From: Candidatus Scybalomonas excrementigallinarum
GTDB lineage: Bacteria > Bacillota > Clostridia > Lachnospirales > Lachnospiraceae
Assembly (NCBI GenBank): GCA_018710905.1
Contig: DVIZ01000114.1
Location: forward strand, 1 to 64,000
Length of the DNA: 64,000 nucleotides
Direction: 5' to 3'
Position 1 is the stretch's first letter; each line of letters begins with the position of its first letter. The notes under the pieces are model-generated. The model was not told where the DNA came from and did no database searches. It saw nothing but the letters and a program-made list of their open reading frames with translations. A program made the translations under genes and the position numbers. This document shows positions 40,796 through 50,149 of this stretch, one piece after another.

Positions 40796-42250
40796 ATGGG
40801 GCAGAATTTACAAAAAAAAGCTCCAATTTATGAGGCGTTAGAACAATTCCGAAAGATGAGGGTTGTTCCATTTGATGTTCCGGGGCATAAGCATGGTAGA
40901 GGAAATCCAGAGCTTGTCAAGTTATTAGGACAACAATGTGTAGGAATCGATGTCAATTCCATGAAACCATTGGACAATTTATGTCACCCGATTTCTGTGA
41001 TTAAAGAGGCAGAAGAACTTGCAGCAGAAGCCTTTCATGCAAGCTATGCGTTTTTGATGGTTGGAGGGACAACTTCTTCGGTTCAAAGTATGATTTTATC
41101 CTGTTGTAAAAGAGGAGACAAAATCATACTTCCAAGAAATGTCCATCGAAGTGTAATCAATGCCCTTGTGCTTTGTGGTGCAAAACCAATCTATGTAAAT
41201 CCCGATGTGGATCATCATTTAGGAATTGCCCTTGGTATGAAAGTATCCCAAGTCGAACAAGCGATCAAAGACAATCCAGATGCGGTTGCCGTATTTGTCA
41301 ATAATCCAACCTATTATGGCATTTGTTCGGATTTAAAGACGATTGTAACAATGGCACATGAGTACCATATGAAAGTTTTAGTCGATGAGGCACATGGAAC
41401 CCATTTTTATTTTGGGGAAAATCTTCCGATTTCCGCCATGGATGCAGGGGCAGATATGGCATCTGTTAGTATGCATAAATCAGGAGGAAGTTTAACACAA
41501 AGTTCCCTTTTGTTAATCGGAGAGCATATGAATGTTGGATATGTAAGACAGATTATTAATCTAACTCAGACAACAAGCGGATCTTATTTACTTCTTTCAA
41601 GCCTTGATATTTCAAGAAGAAATTTGGCATTGAGAGGAAAAGAAGAATTTCAAAAAGTAATGGATTTAGCGGAGTATGCAAGGGAAGAAATTGAAAAGAT
41701 CGGAGGGTATAACGTTTTTTCTAAGGCATTGATCAATGGAAATAGTGTGTACGATTTTGACTCTACAAAATTAGCGATTCATACTTTGGACATCGGATTA
41801 GCTGGAATTGAAGTCTATGACATTTTAAGAGATGAATATGATATTCAAATTGAATTTGGAGATCTTGGCAATATTTTAGCCTATCTGTCTATTGGAGATC
41901 GAAAACAAGAAGTAGAACGCCTTGTCAGCGCCCTTGCCGATATTAAAAGACGATATCAAAAAAATAGCACGGGGTTATTATCTCAAGAATATATCACACC
42001 AAAGGTAATTATGACGCCACAAGATTCCTTTTATGCAGAAAAAGAATCTTTAAAATTAGAAGACACCGTTGGAAGAATTTGTAGTGAGTTTGTCATGTGT
42101 TATCCACCGGGAATTCCAATTTTATCACCAGGAGAAGAGATTACCGAAAAGATTCTTGATTATATTTTATATGCAAAGAAAAAAGGTTGTTCCATGACAG
42201 GGCCAGAAGATGCGAAGATTGAACATCTGAATGTTATAAAGGAGAGATAA
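40796..42250 (+). CDS. speA: Orn/Lys/Arg decarboxylase, probable arginine decarboxylase
   Basis: This PLP-dependent decarboxylase of fold type I is expected to turn arginine into agmatine. The 484 residues begin with PIYEALEQFRKMRVVPFDVPGHKHG, typical of the short Bacillus-type SpeA/YaaO group that lacks the N-terminal wing domain. VDEAHGTHFYF and SMHKSGGSLTQSS hold the PLP-binding Asp and Lys. The arginine preference is inferred from the adjacent agmatinase gene; lysine cannot be excluded. I chose ATG 40796, preceded by AAAGGAGGCAATAAA. It is the first of five closely spaced polyamine genes. Confidence 0.9.
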   Translation: MGQNLQKKAPIYEALEQFRKMRVVPFDVPGHKHGRGNPELVKLLGQQCVGIDVNSMKPLDNLCHPISVIKEAEELAAEAFHASYAFLMVGGTTSSVQSMILSCCKRGDKIILPRNVHRSVINALVLCGAKPIYVNPDVDHHLGIALGMKVSQVEQAIKDNPDAVAVFVNNPTYYGICSDLKTIVTMAHEYHMKVLVDEAHGTHFYFGENLPISAMDAGADMASVSMHKSGGSLTQSSLLLIGEHMNVGYVRQIINLTQTTSGSYLLLSSLDISRRNLALRGKEEFQKVMDLAEYAREEIEKIGGYNVFSKALINGNSVYDFDSTKLAIHTLDIGLAGIEVYDILRDEYDIQIEFGDLGNILAYLSIGDRKQEVERLVSALADIKRRYQKNSTGLLSQEYITPKVIMTPQDSFYAEKESLKLEDTVGRICSEFVMCYPPGIPILSPGEEITEKILDYILYAKKKGCSMTGPEDAKIEHLNVIKER

Positions 42251-42252
42251 CA

Positions 42253-43104
42253 ATGGAAATGTGGTTTTCTGATGAACATACTTCGGATGTCAAATTATCC
42301 ATTCGGATTGAAAAACAACTATTTAGTGGAACGAGTGAATATCAAAGAATTGATGTATTAGCTTCCAAAGAATTTGGGAAAATTCTCGTTGTCGATGGAG
42401 ATTTGATGTTAACGGAAAAAGATGAATTTATTTATCACGAAATGATTGCTCACGTTCCTATGGCGGTACATCCAAACGTGAAAAAAGTATTAGTCATTGG
42501 TGGAGGAGATGGGGCAGTCGTTCGAGAGCTGATCAAATATAACGAAATCGATGCCATTGATGTAGTAGAAGTGGATCCATTATTAGTAGAAGTATGTTTT
42601 AAATATTTACCAGAGATTGCTTGTAGTTTAAAAGATAAAAGAGTGACTATTTATAATGAAGATGGACTGCGGTTTATTCGTTCGAAAACAGATGCCTATG
42701 ATTTGATTATTATTGACTCTCCAAACCCATTTGGAGCAGGAGAAGGATATTTTACAAAAGAATTTTATGGGAACTGTTATAATGCCCTTCATGAAGATGG
42801 AATTATGGTCAATCAAAATGAGAGTCCTTTTTATTATGAAGAGGCGTTTCAATGTCAACGGATGCATAAAAGAATTTTAGAATCTTTTCCAATTTCAAGA
42901 ATTTATCAAGCCCATTTGCCATCGTACCCATCTGGACATTGGCTCTTTGGATTTGCATCGAAAAAATATCATCCGATTGATGATTTACGAGATGTGCAAT
43001 GGAATTTAAAAGGAATTGAAACGAAATATTATGTGACACGTTTACATAAAGGAGTGTTTGCGCTCCCAGCATATGTGGAGGAATTAGTAAAAGATGTTGA
43101 ATAA
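42253..43104 (+). CDS. speE: Spermidine synthase family aminopropyltransferase
   Basis: Transfers an aminopropyl group from decarboxylated AdoMet to putrescine or, in some organisms, agmatine. The 283 residues carry the family motifs VIGGGDGAVVRE, VVEVDPLLVE, IIDSPNPFGAGEGYFT (with the catalytic Asp) and YPSGHWLFGFASK. Ribosome site AAGGAGAG lies 2 bp past the speA stop. No AdoMet decarboxylase (speD) is in the window, so the aminopropyl donor must come from elsewhere. It overlaps the next gene by 11 bp, indicating coupled expression. Confidence 0.93.
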   Translation: MEMWFSDEHTSDVKLSIRIEKQLFSGTSEYQRIDVLASKEFGKILVVDGDLMLTEKDEFIYHEMIAHVPMAVHPNVKKVLVIGGGDGAVVRELIKYNEIDAIDVVEVDPLLVEVCFKYLPEIACSLKDKRVTIYNEDGLRFIRSKTDAYDLIIIDSPNPFGAGEGYFTKEFYGNCYNALHEDGIMVNQNESPFYYEEAFQCQRMHKRILESFPISRIYQAHLPSYPSGHWLFGFASKKYHPIDDLRDVQWNLKGIETKYYVTRLHKGVFALPAYVEELVKDVE

Positions 43105-43951
43105 AAATGTTGTGAATTTTATTGGATGTGATTCAGAATATGAAGATGCAAAAGTTGTGCTGTTTGGGGCACCATTTGATTCCACTACTTCCTATCGACC
43201 AGGGACAAGGTTTGCGAGTCAAACAATTAGAAATGAGTCTTATGGATTAGAGACTTATAGTCCTTATAAAGATAAAGATATGGAAGAAGGCGCTTTTTTT
43301 GACAGCGGTGATTTAGAATTGCCAATTGGCGATTCGGAACAAGTGCTTCATAAGATTACAGAGCGTGTCAATATTATATTGGAAGATGGAAAAATCCCAT
43401 TTATGATTGGTGGAGAACATCTTGTAACATTAGGAAGCGTTCGTGCTATCGCAAAAAAATATCCTGAATTTCATATCATCCATTTTGATGCCCATACCGA
43501 TTTGCGTGAAGATTATTTAGGAGTGAAGTTATCCCATGCAAGTGTCATTCGCCGATGCTGGGAGATCGTAGGAGATGGAAGAATTCATCAATTTGGAATT
43601 CGCTCAGGAGAACGCGATGAATTTTTGTGGGCAACCATTCATACCAATATGCATAAATTTAATTTTGATGGGTTAAAGGAAACCGTAGAAAAATTAAAAG
43701 GAAAACCAGTCTATTTTACGATTGATTTGGATGTGTTAGATCCTTCTATTTTTCCAGGGACAGGAACGCCAGAAGCAGGTGGTGTCACCTTTATGGAACT
43801 TTTAGAGGCGGTTCATCTTGTTCTCTCAGAATGTAATGTCATTAGCTGTGATGTCAATGAATTGTGTCCCCCATTGGATCCAAGTGGAACATCAACAGCA
43901 GTTGCTTGTAAAATAATTCGTGAGATGTTATTAGATTTCATAAAAGAATAG
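43094..43951 (+). CDS. speB: Agmatinase (ureohydrolase family)
   Basis: Hydrolyses agmatine to putrescine and urea with a binuclear Mn centre. The 285 residues show the metal-ligand motifs GGEHLVTLG, HFDAHTDLR and TIDLDVLDPS, plus GTGTPEAGG. It might also act on N1-aminopropylagmatine if SpeE uses agmatine, as in some thermophiles. The start overlaps the end of speE. The carboxyspermidine dehydrogenase gene follows 45 bp later. Confidence 0.93.
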   Translation: MLNKNVVNFIGCDSEYEDAKVVLFGAPFDSTTSYRPGTRFASQTIRNESYGLETYSPYKDKDMEEGAFFDSGDLELPIGDSEQVLHKITERVNIILEDGKIPFMIGGEHLVTLGSVRAIAKKYPEFHIIHFDAHTDLREDYLGVKLSHASVIRRCWEIVGDGRIHQFGIRSGERDEFLWATIHTNMHKFNFDGLKETVEKLKGKPVYFTIDLDVLDPSIFPGTGTPEAGGVTFMELLEAVHLVLSECNVISCDVNELCPPLDPSGTSTAVACKIIREMLLDFIKE

Positions 43952-43996
43952 AATCAAAAAAATAGAAAAACATAGAGAAAGAAAGGGAAGAAAAAA

Positions 43997-45199
43997 ATGG
44001 GAAAATGTTTAATTATCGGTTGTGGTGGAGTTGCAAGTGTAGCGATTCATAAATGTTGTCAAAATAGTGAGGTGTTTGAAGAAATTTGTATTGCTAGCCG
44101 TACAGTTTCCAAATGCGATGACTTAAAAAGCAAATTGGAAGGGACCACAAAGACAAAGATTACAACGGCACAAGTCGACGCAAACAACGTAGAAGAACTG
44201 ATTGCTTTGATTCAGAAAGTAAAACCAGAAGTAGTATTAAACTTAGCACTTCCTTATCAAGATCTTACGATTATGGATGCTTGTCTTGCAACGGGAGTTC
44301 ATTATGTGGATACCGCAAATTATGAACCAGAAGATACGGCAAAATTTGAATATAAATGGCAGTGGGCATATCGCGAACGCTTTGAAAAAGCGGGAATTAC
44401 GGCACTTCTTGGCAGTGGATTTGATCCAGGGGTAACAAGTGTATTTTCTGCTTATGCTTTAAAACATTACTTTGATGAGATTAATTATATTGATATTTTA
44501 GATTGCAATGCAGGGGATCATGGCTATCCATTTGCAACGAATTTCAATCCAGAAATTAATATTCGAGAAGTCTCTGCCAATGGTTCTTATTGGGAAGATG
44601 GTCACTGGGTGGAAACAAAGCCAATGGAAATTAAAAGAGTCTATAATTTCCCTCAAATTGGAGAAAAAGATATGTACCTATTGCACCATGAAGAGATTGA
44701 ATCTTTGGCATTAAATATTCCTGGAATTAAAAGAATCCGTTTCTTTATGACGTTTGGTGAAAGTTACTTAACCCACTTAAAATGCCTTGAAAATGTAGGG
44801 ATGACTTCCATAGAACCGATTATGTATGAAGGAAAAGAAATTATTCCATTACAGTTTTTAAAAGCAGTTCTTCCAGATCCATCTTCTTTAGGACCAAGAA
44901 CAAAAGGAAAAACAAACATTGGCTGTATTTTTATTGGAAAAAAAGATGGAAAAGAGAAAAAACTCTATATTTATAATGTGTGCGACCATGAAAGCTGTTA
45001 TAAAGAAGTTGGTTCTCAGGCAGTTGCTTATACAACAGGAGTTCCCGCTATGATCGGAGCTATGATGCTTTTAACAGGCACATGGAAAAAAGCAGGGGTT
45101 TATAATATTGAAGAATTCGATCCCGATCCATTTATGGATGCTTTAAATCAATGGGGACTTCCTTGGATTATCGAGGAAAATCCAGTTTTAGTAGACTAG
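43997..45199 (+). CDS. Carboxy(nor)spermidine dehydrogenase, saccharopine dehydrogenase family
   Basis: NADPH-dependent enzyme that condenses aspartate semialdehyde with putrescine to give carboxyspermidine. The 400 residues start with a Rossmann motif CLIIGCGGVASVAIHKC. They continue with CIASRTVSKCD, YVDTANYEPED and GSGFDPGVTSVFSAY. The protein belongs to the LYS1/saccharopine reductase-like group. Its function is assigned from the directly following carboxyspermidine decarboxylase and the polyamine neighbours. GAAAGGGAAGAAAAAA precedes ATG. Confidence 0.9.
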   Translation: MGKCLIIGCGGVASVAIHKCCQNSEVFEEICIASRTVSKCDDLKSKLEGTTKTKITTAQVDANNVEELIALIQKVKPEVVLNLALPYQDLTIMDACLATGVHYVDTANYEPEDTAKFEYKWQWAYRERFEKAGITALLGSGFDPGVTSVFSAYALKHYFDEINYIDILDCNAGDHGYPFATNFNPEINIREVSANGSYWEDGHWVETKPMEIKRVYNFPQIGEKDMYLLHHEEIESLALNIPGIKRIRFFMTFGESYLTHLKCLENVGMTSIEPIMYEGKEIIPLQFLKAVLPDPSSLGPRTKGKTNIGCIFIGKKDGKEKKLYIYNVCDHESCYKEVGSQAVAYTTGVPAMIGAMMLLTGTWKKAGVYNIEEFDPDPFMDALNQWGLPWIIEENPVLVD

Positions 45200-45214
45200 A
45201 AAGGAGAACCCCTT

Positions 45215-46339
45215 TTGAAAAAAGAGCAATTAAAAACTCCTTGTTATGTGATACAAGAACAAAAAATAATCGAAAACTTAGAGCGATTAAAGCAAGTAAA
45301 AGAAGCGACTGGATGCAAAATTTTATTGGCACAAAAAGCATTTTCTATGTATTCTATCTATCCATTGATTGGACAGTATTTGGATGGAACAACTGCTAGT
45401 GGTCTTTATGAAGCAAGGCTTGGAAAAGAAGAAATGAAGAAAGAAAATCACATCTATGCTCCTGCTTATCGAGAGGAGGAAATCGATGAGATTATCTCTT
45501 ATTGCGATCATATTGTTTTTAATTCTTTTTCACAGCTAACAAAATATAAAGAAAAAGTAAAGCAAAAAGGGAAGAGTATTGGGATTCGGATTAATCCTGA
45601 ATGTTCCACTCAAGAAGGACATGCCATATATGATCCTTGTGCAGCAGGATCAAGATTAGGGATTACAAAAGCAAATTTTCGCCCTGAGTTATTAGAAGAT
45701 GTAGAAGGCATTCATTTTCATACATTATGTGAACAAAATTCGGATGATTTAAAAACCACATTGCAGGCAGTGGAAGAAAAATTCGGCCCATGGCTATCCA
45801 AAATGAAATGGATTAACTTTGGTGGTGGACACCATATTACAAGAGAAGATTATGATATAGAAACACTGATTACTTGTATCAATGAGATCAAAGAGAAATA
45901 TCATATTCAAATTTATTTAGAGCCAGGGGAAGCCATTGCCTTAAATGCAGGAAGTCTTTTCACAACCGTATTAGATATCGTACATAATGGGATGGAGATT
46001 GCTATTTTAGATACTTCTGCCTCTTGTCATATGCCAGATGTATTAGAGATGCCATATCGCCCTCCATTAAAAGACTCAGGGAAATCGGGAGAAAAAGCCT
46101 ATACTTATCGATTAGGCGCACCAACTTGCTTAGCAGGAGATATCATTGGAGATTACTCTTTTGATAAGCCTCTTACTTGTGGGCAGCGTTTAGAGTTTCT
46201 TGATATGGCGATTTATACTATGGTAAAAAATAATACGTTTAATGGCATGCCATTGCCATCCATTGTATTGGAGAGAAAAAATGGAGAATGTCAGATCATA
46301 CGAACGTTTGGATACGAAGACTTTAAAATGAGATTATAA
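45215..46339 (+). CDS. nspC: Carboxynorspermidine/carboxyspermidine decarboxylase
   Basis: This PLP enzyme of the alanine-racemase fold (group IV decarboxylase) removes CO2 from carboxyspermidine to give spermidine. The 374 residues begin with KTPCYVIQEQKIIENL and have KILLAQKAF (Schiff-base Lys). HFHTLCEQ, NFGGGHH, YLEPGEAIALNAG, DTSASCHMPDVLEMPYRP and APTCLAGDIIGDY follow; this last contains the catalytic Cys. The start is TTG, 8 nt behind AAAGGAG. No ATG fits better. It is the last gene of the polyamine cluster. Confidence 0.93.
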   Translation: MKKEQLKTPCYVIQEQKIIENLERLKQVKEATGCKILLAQKAFSMYSIYPLIGQYLDGTTASGLYEARLGKEEMKKENHIYAPAYREEEIDEIISYCDHIVFNSFSQLTKYKEKVKQKGKSIGIRINPECSTQEGHAIYDPCAAGSRLGITKANFRPELLEDVEGIHFHTLCEQNSDDLKTTLQAVEEKFGPWLSKMKWINFGGGHHITREDYDIETLITCINEIKEKYHIQIYLEPGEAIALNAGSLFTTVLDIVHNGMEIAILDTSASCHMPDVLEMPYRPPLKDSGKSGEKAYTYRLGAPTCLAGDIIGDYSFDKPLTCGQRLEFLDMAIYTMVKNNTFNGMPLPSIVLERKNGECQIIRTFGYEDFKMRL

Positions 46340-46453
46340 ACAAAAAAATATTTACAAAATAAAATAATTAAGCATTGTTTTTTTGTTGAAATTATACTAT
46401 ACTATTGTTAACACGGTAGGTATGTTGTTATCAATTTTAAGGAGGTAACGAGT

Positions 46454-46873
46454 ATGATCGAAATTATTGTAGGTGAAAAAGGAAAAGGGAAAACAAAAGA
46501 ACTCATTGCAAAAGTAAATGAAGACATTCAGTCTACCAAAGGACATATTATCTACTTGGACAAAAATAACAAACATATGTTCGAGCTAAATAACCGAATT
46601 CGACTGATCAATGTATTTGATTATCCAGTGATGAATACGGATATGTTTCTTGGTTTTATTGCTGGAACGGTATCCGCCGATCATGATGTTGAGAAGATTT
46701 ACTTAGATAGTTTTCTAACAATTGCATATCTTGATCCTGATAACGTGGAATCAGCGGTTACGAAACTTCAAGAAATTTCTAACGTTTTTCAAGTTGATTT
46801 TGTACTTAGCATTTCCATGGATCAAGAACAATTACCAGCAAGCATACGATCTATGGTTACAGTATCTTTATAG
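46454..46873 (+). CDS. Small P-loop protein of unknown function
   Basis: This 139-residue protein has a Walker A motif GEKGKGKTKEL at its N terminus. YLDKNNKHMFELN and a possible Walker B region KIYLDSFLTIAYLD follow. I recognise the type as one found in Lachnospiraceae genomes, sometimes labelled as twitching-motility or ATP-binding protein, but nothing shows a link to pili. AAGGAGGTAACGAGT precedes ATG. A terminator follows, so it is probably a single-gene unit. The 114-bp gap before it holds AT-rich promoter-like sequence. Confidence 0.7.
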   Translation: MIEIIVGEKGKGKTKELIAKVNEDIQSTKGHIIYLDKNNKHMFELNNRIRLINVFDYPVMNTDMFLGFIAGTVSADHDVEKIYLDSFLTIAYLDPDNVESAVTKLQEISNVFQVDFVLSISMDQEQLPASIRSMVTVSL

Positions 46874-46898
46874 TTGAAAACAAATGAAAAACAGATTG

Positions 46899-46936
46899 GA
46901 AAAAGGGGCTTATGAAAAGATAAGTCTCTTTTTTCA
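46899..46936 (+). terminator. Terminator of the P-loop gene
   Basis: AAAAAGGGGCTTAT pairs with ATAAGTCTCTTTTTT (wobbles included) across GAAAAG, followed by T-rich sequence. Confidence 0.75.
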
Positions 46937-47038
46937 TTGTTTATCACCATTTAAGGAAGTCGATGAGGAAAAGTTGATATTCGTTTTTATTTTTGGTATA
47001 GTAGGAGAAAGAAAAAATGAATCAATAAAGGAGAATCC

Positions 47039-48004
47039 ATGAACGAACAGAATTATTATAAAACTTATTCGGATTATCTAAAAAGCATTTATAAAGAAAA
47101 GGTATACAAATTGCCGATTAATTTACCACTTACTTGTCCGAATCGAAAAGATGGAACGGGTGGATGTACTTTTTGTTCCGAAGTTGGAACTGGGTTTGAA
47201 GCAATGGAAAATCATATATCCATTACCGAACAATTAAATCAGACAAAAGAGAAAATCCAAAAAAAATATAAAGCTAAGAAATTTATTGCTTATTTTCAAA
47301 ATTATACGAATACCTTTTTACCGTTAGAGGCATTTAAACGTGCCATTGAGGAAGCGTGTGCCTTTCCTGATATTGTGGAAATTTCGATTTCTACAAGACC
47401 AGATTGTATTCACGATGATTATTTAGAATTTTTAAACGATGTGATGAAAAAAACAGGAATTCATATTAATATTGAGCTAGGATTACAAACGGTGAATTAT
47501 CATACACTAAAAAAGATTCATCGAGGCCATGGGTTAGCAGAATATGTGGATGCGGTGCTTCGCATTGCTCGTTATCCGATGACGATTTGCACCCATATGA
47601 TTTTAAATCTTCCTTACGATACGAAAGAAGATGCCCTAGAATCCGCCCGATTTTTATCCGCTTTACCGATTCATATTGTAAAATTCCACTCGCTATACAT
47701 ACCAAAAAACACAGTATTGTATAAGGAATACAAAGATGGTAAAATAACATTATGCACAAAAGATGAATATTTAGACCGTTTAACAGAGTGTATTGCATTG
47801 CTTCGAGATGATATCGCAATTGAGCGTCTTTTTAGTCGAGTCCCAGAAGAATATGCAGAATTCTCAAATTGGAATACGAGTTGGTGGAAATTAAAAGATG
47901 AATTTCTTGCATTGATGGAAGAGAAACAGTATACCCAAGGATGCAAGTGTCATTATTTAAATGGTTCCGCCTTAACAGAGTGGAGGGTTCATAATGCCGA
48001 CTAA
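47039..48004 (+). CDS. TIGR01212-family radical SAM protein (YtqA/YhcC-like)
   Basis: The 321-residue radical SAM protein has the cluster-binding pattern CPNRKDGTGGCTFC, where the first Cys is unusually far from the CxxC pair. This is diagnostic for the YhcC/YtqA group. FIAYFQNYTNTFLPLE, EISISTRPDC, NIELGLQTVNYHTLKKIHRGH and HMILNLPYDT follow as in that family. The substrate is unknown; tRNA modification has been suggested for relatives. AAAGGAGAATCC precedes ATG. It overlaps the HlyD-like gene by 11 bp. Confidence 0.88.
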   Translation: MNEQNYYKTYSDYLKSIYKEKVYKLPINLPLTCPNRKDGTGGCTFCSEVGTGFEAMENHISITEQLNQTKEKIQKKYKAKKFIAYFQNYTNTFLPLEAFKRAIEEACAFPDIVEISISTRPDCIHDDYLEFLNDVMKKTGIHINIELGLQTVNYHTLKKIHRGHGLAEYVDAVLRIARYPMTICTHMILNLPYDTKEDALESARFLSALPIHIVKFHSLYIPKNTVLYKEYKDGKITLCTKDEYLDRLTECIALLRDDIAIERLFSRVPEEYAEFSNWNTSWWKLKDEFLALMEEKQYTQGCKCHYLNGSALTEWRVHNAD

Positions 48005-49433
48005 AAATAAAAGAAAAAAAAGAAAGGTCATTCGGTTTCGTCCATTTAAAACCCGTTTTAAGAAAAAACATTGGAATTTAGGAACGGTGACTTTTGGTAT
48101 TATTTTTATTTATCTCATGGTTAATTTTATTATGTACTTAAATGAAGATACCCTGTCCACTTATGAAGTTACCAAAAATTCCATGGAGAAGACCATTACA
48201 ACAAAAGGGCTTGTTTTACGAGATGAAACGATTATAAAAAATAAGGCGGATGGCTATTTGAATTATTATGCACAAGAAGGGGAACGTGTTCGAAAACAAG
48301 GCTATGTCTATTCGGTCGATGAAACAGGAAAAGTTCATGAATATTTATCTCAGACAGCATCCGAAGAAGGGATTTTAGACAGTGATAGCTACTTGGAATT
48401 AAAAGAAACCATTTCTGTTTTTAATAACTATTATAGTGACAATAACTTCTATGAGGTATATGATTTTAAATACGACCTTAATAACACAATTTTAGAAATC
48501 ACAAACGAAACAACGATGAAGAAGTTGGAACAAGCATTAAAAGACTCAGGAATTACGGAAAGCTATCAAAAAATAAAAGCGCCTGCTAGTGGGCTTATCT
48601 CTTTTTTAGAAGATGGATATGAATCACTAACTCCGAAAAATGTGACAAAAAAATCATTTGATGATACCAATTATAAAAAGCAGCAGTTAAAGACAAATAA
48701 CCTTGTACAAAAAGGAGAACCTGTTTATAAAATCATTCAAGGAAATTCATGGGATATTGTCATTCCGATTAATGAAGAAGAAAAGAAGATTTTAGAGGAA
48801 AAAACAAGTGTACAAGTCAATTTCTTAAAAGATGACACAACGCTAACAGCAACCGTATCTATTTTAGATAATAAAGATGGCACTTATGCACAGCTTCATT
48901 TTACCAACTATCTTGTTCGATATTTTAGCGATCGCTTCTTAAATATCGAAGTCGTTCTTCAATCAAAAACAGGATTAAAAATTCCAAATACCGCTCTTGT
49001 AACAAGAGAGATGTTCCGAATTCCAATTGATTATTTATATACGGATAGCAGTTCGGATGAGTCGTTATTCCGAATTCGAACATTGAATAGCCGAGGAAAA
49101 GTAGCTATAAAACAAGTAGTAGCAGAAGTGGTTATGAAGGATGATAAGTATTGCTATGTATCCACAGTGCCAATTAGTGATGATTCGCTAACGAAGGGAA
49201 TGATTCTTTTGCGAAATGATTCCAAAAAGACATTTAAAGTTTCTGCTACCAAAAAAATAGATGGTGTCTACTGTGTAAATAAAGGATATGCCGCTTTTAA
49301 AATGGTGAATGTTCTTTATTCCAATGAAGATTATAGTATCGTAGAAGATACGCAAGAAGTCAATGCATTAGCCATTTATGATCATATTGTATTAAACAGT
49401 AATACAATCCATGAAAATGATAAAATATACTAG
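47994..49433 (+). CDS. HlyD-like membrane-anchored protein
   Basis: The 479 residues have a strongly basic cytoplasmic start (KKRKVIRFRPFKTRFKKKHW), one TM at about 34-53 and a large extracytoplasmic part. That part has biotinyl-lipoyl-like barrel segments (KADGYLNYYAQEGERVRKQGYVYSV and again PASGLISFLEDGYESL). This resembles membrane-fusion proteins of HlyD type, but no export ATPase or permease is adjacent. Its fixed place next to yggS-sepF suggests a cell-envelope or division role (inference). It overlaps the radical SAM gene and ends 11 bp before yggS. Confidence 0.75.
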   Translation: MPTKNKRKKRKVIRFRPFKTRFKKKHWNLGTVTFGIIFIYLMVNFIMYLNEDTLSTYEVTKNSMEKTITTKGLVLRDETIIKNKADGYLNYYAQEGERVRKQGYVYSVDETGKVHEYLSQTASEEGILDSDSYLELKETISVFNNYYSDNNFYEVYDFKYDLNNTILEITNETTMKKLEQALKDSGITESYQKIKAPASGLISFLEDGYESLTPKNVTKKSFDDTNYKKQQLKTNNLVQKGEPVYKIIQGNSWDIVIPINEEEKKILEEKTSVQVNFLKDDTTLTATVSILDNKDGTYAQLHFTNYLVRYFSDRFLNIEVVLQSKTGLKIPNTALVTREMFRIPIDYLYTDSSSDESLFRIRTLNSRGKVAIKQVVAEVVMKDDKYCYVSTVPISDDSLTKGMILLRNDSKKTFKVSATKKIDGVYCVNKGYAAFKMVNVLYSNEDYSIVEDTQEVNALAIYDHIVLNSNTIHENDKIY

Positions 49434-49444
49434 GAGTGATAGGG

Positions 49445-50149
49445 ATGATAAAAGAAAATTTAGAACAGGTGGAGAAAAAGATTGAAGCCGCCTGTAAACG
49501 TGCAGGGAGAAAGCGAGAAGAGGTTACATTAATAGCGGTTAGTAAAACAAAACCGTTAGAAATGGTAGAAGAAGTGCTAGATCTTGGAATTGTAGAGTTT
49601 GGAGAAAACAAAGTACAAGAGATGGTAGATAAATATGAACGCATAAAATCTCCAGTTCATTGGCATATGATTGGCCATCTACAGACAAATAAAGTAAAGT
49701 ATATTGTCGATAAAGTTGTTCTCATTCATTCGGTTGACTCCTTAAAATTAGCACAGCAAATCCAAAAGGAAGCCGAAAAAAAATCGGTTGTTGTCGATAT
49801 TTTAATTGAAGTTAATATTGCTGGGGAAGAAACGAAGTTTGGTGTGACAAAGGAAGAAACGCTTCCGTTAATTGAAGAAATTGCAAAATTTCCAAATGTT
49901 CATGTATGTGGATTGATGACAAGCGCTCCTTTTGTAGAAGATCCAGAAGAAGATCGAGTACATTTTAAAGCACTTCATCAATTATTTGTTGACATAAAAG
50001 AAAAAAACATTGATAATATAGACATGAATATTCTATCAATGGGAATGACAAATGACTATGAGGTTGCCATTGAAGAAGGCTCCACGATGGTTCGAATTGG
50101 AACTGCTATTTTCGGAGCAAGACAATATAAGATCGAGGGAGAAGCATAA
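49445..50149 (+). CDS. yggS: PLP homeostasis protein YggS/YlmE family
   Basis: This PLP-binding protein of 234 residues has the alanine-racemase N-terminal fold but no known enzymatic role; it affects vitamin B6 and amino-acid balance. Motifs are LIAVSKTKP (PLP Lys), FGENKVQEM, WHMIGHLQTNKVK, GLMTSAP and LSMGMTNDYEVAIEEGSTMVRIGTAIFG. I chose ATG 49445 after TAGGAGTGATAGGG, over an in-frame GTG at 49436. The stop overlaps the sepF start. The YlmE-SepF-YlmH order is the division cluster of Gram-positives. Confidence 0.95.
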   Translation: MIKENLEQVEKKIEAACKRAGRKREEVTLIAVSKTKPLEMVEEVLDLGIVEFGENKVQEMVDKYERIKSPVHWHMIGHLQTNKVKYIVDKVVLIHSVDSLKLAQQIQKEAEKKSVVVDILIEVNIAGEETKFGVTKEETLPLIEEIAKFPNVHVCGLMTSAPFVEDPEEDRVHFKALHQLFVDIKEKNIDNIDMNILSMGMTNDYEVAIEEGSTMVRIGTAIFGARQYKIEGEA

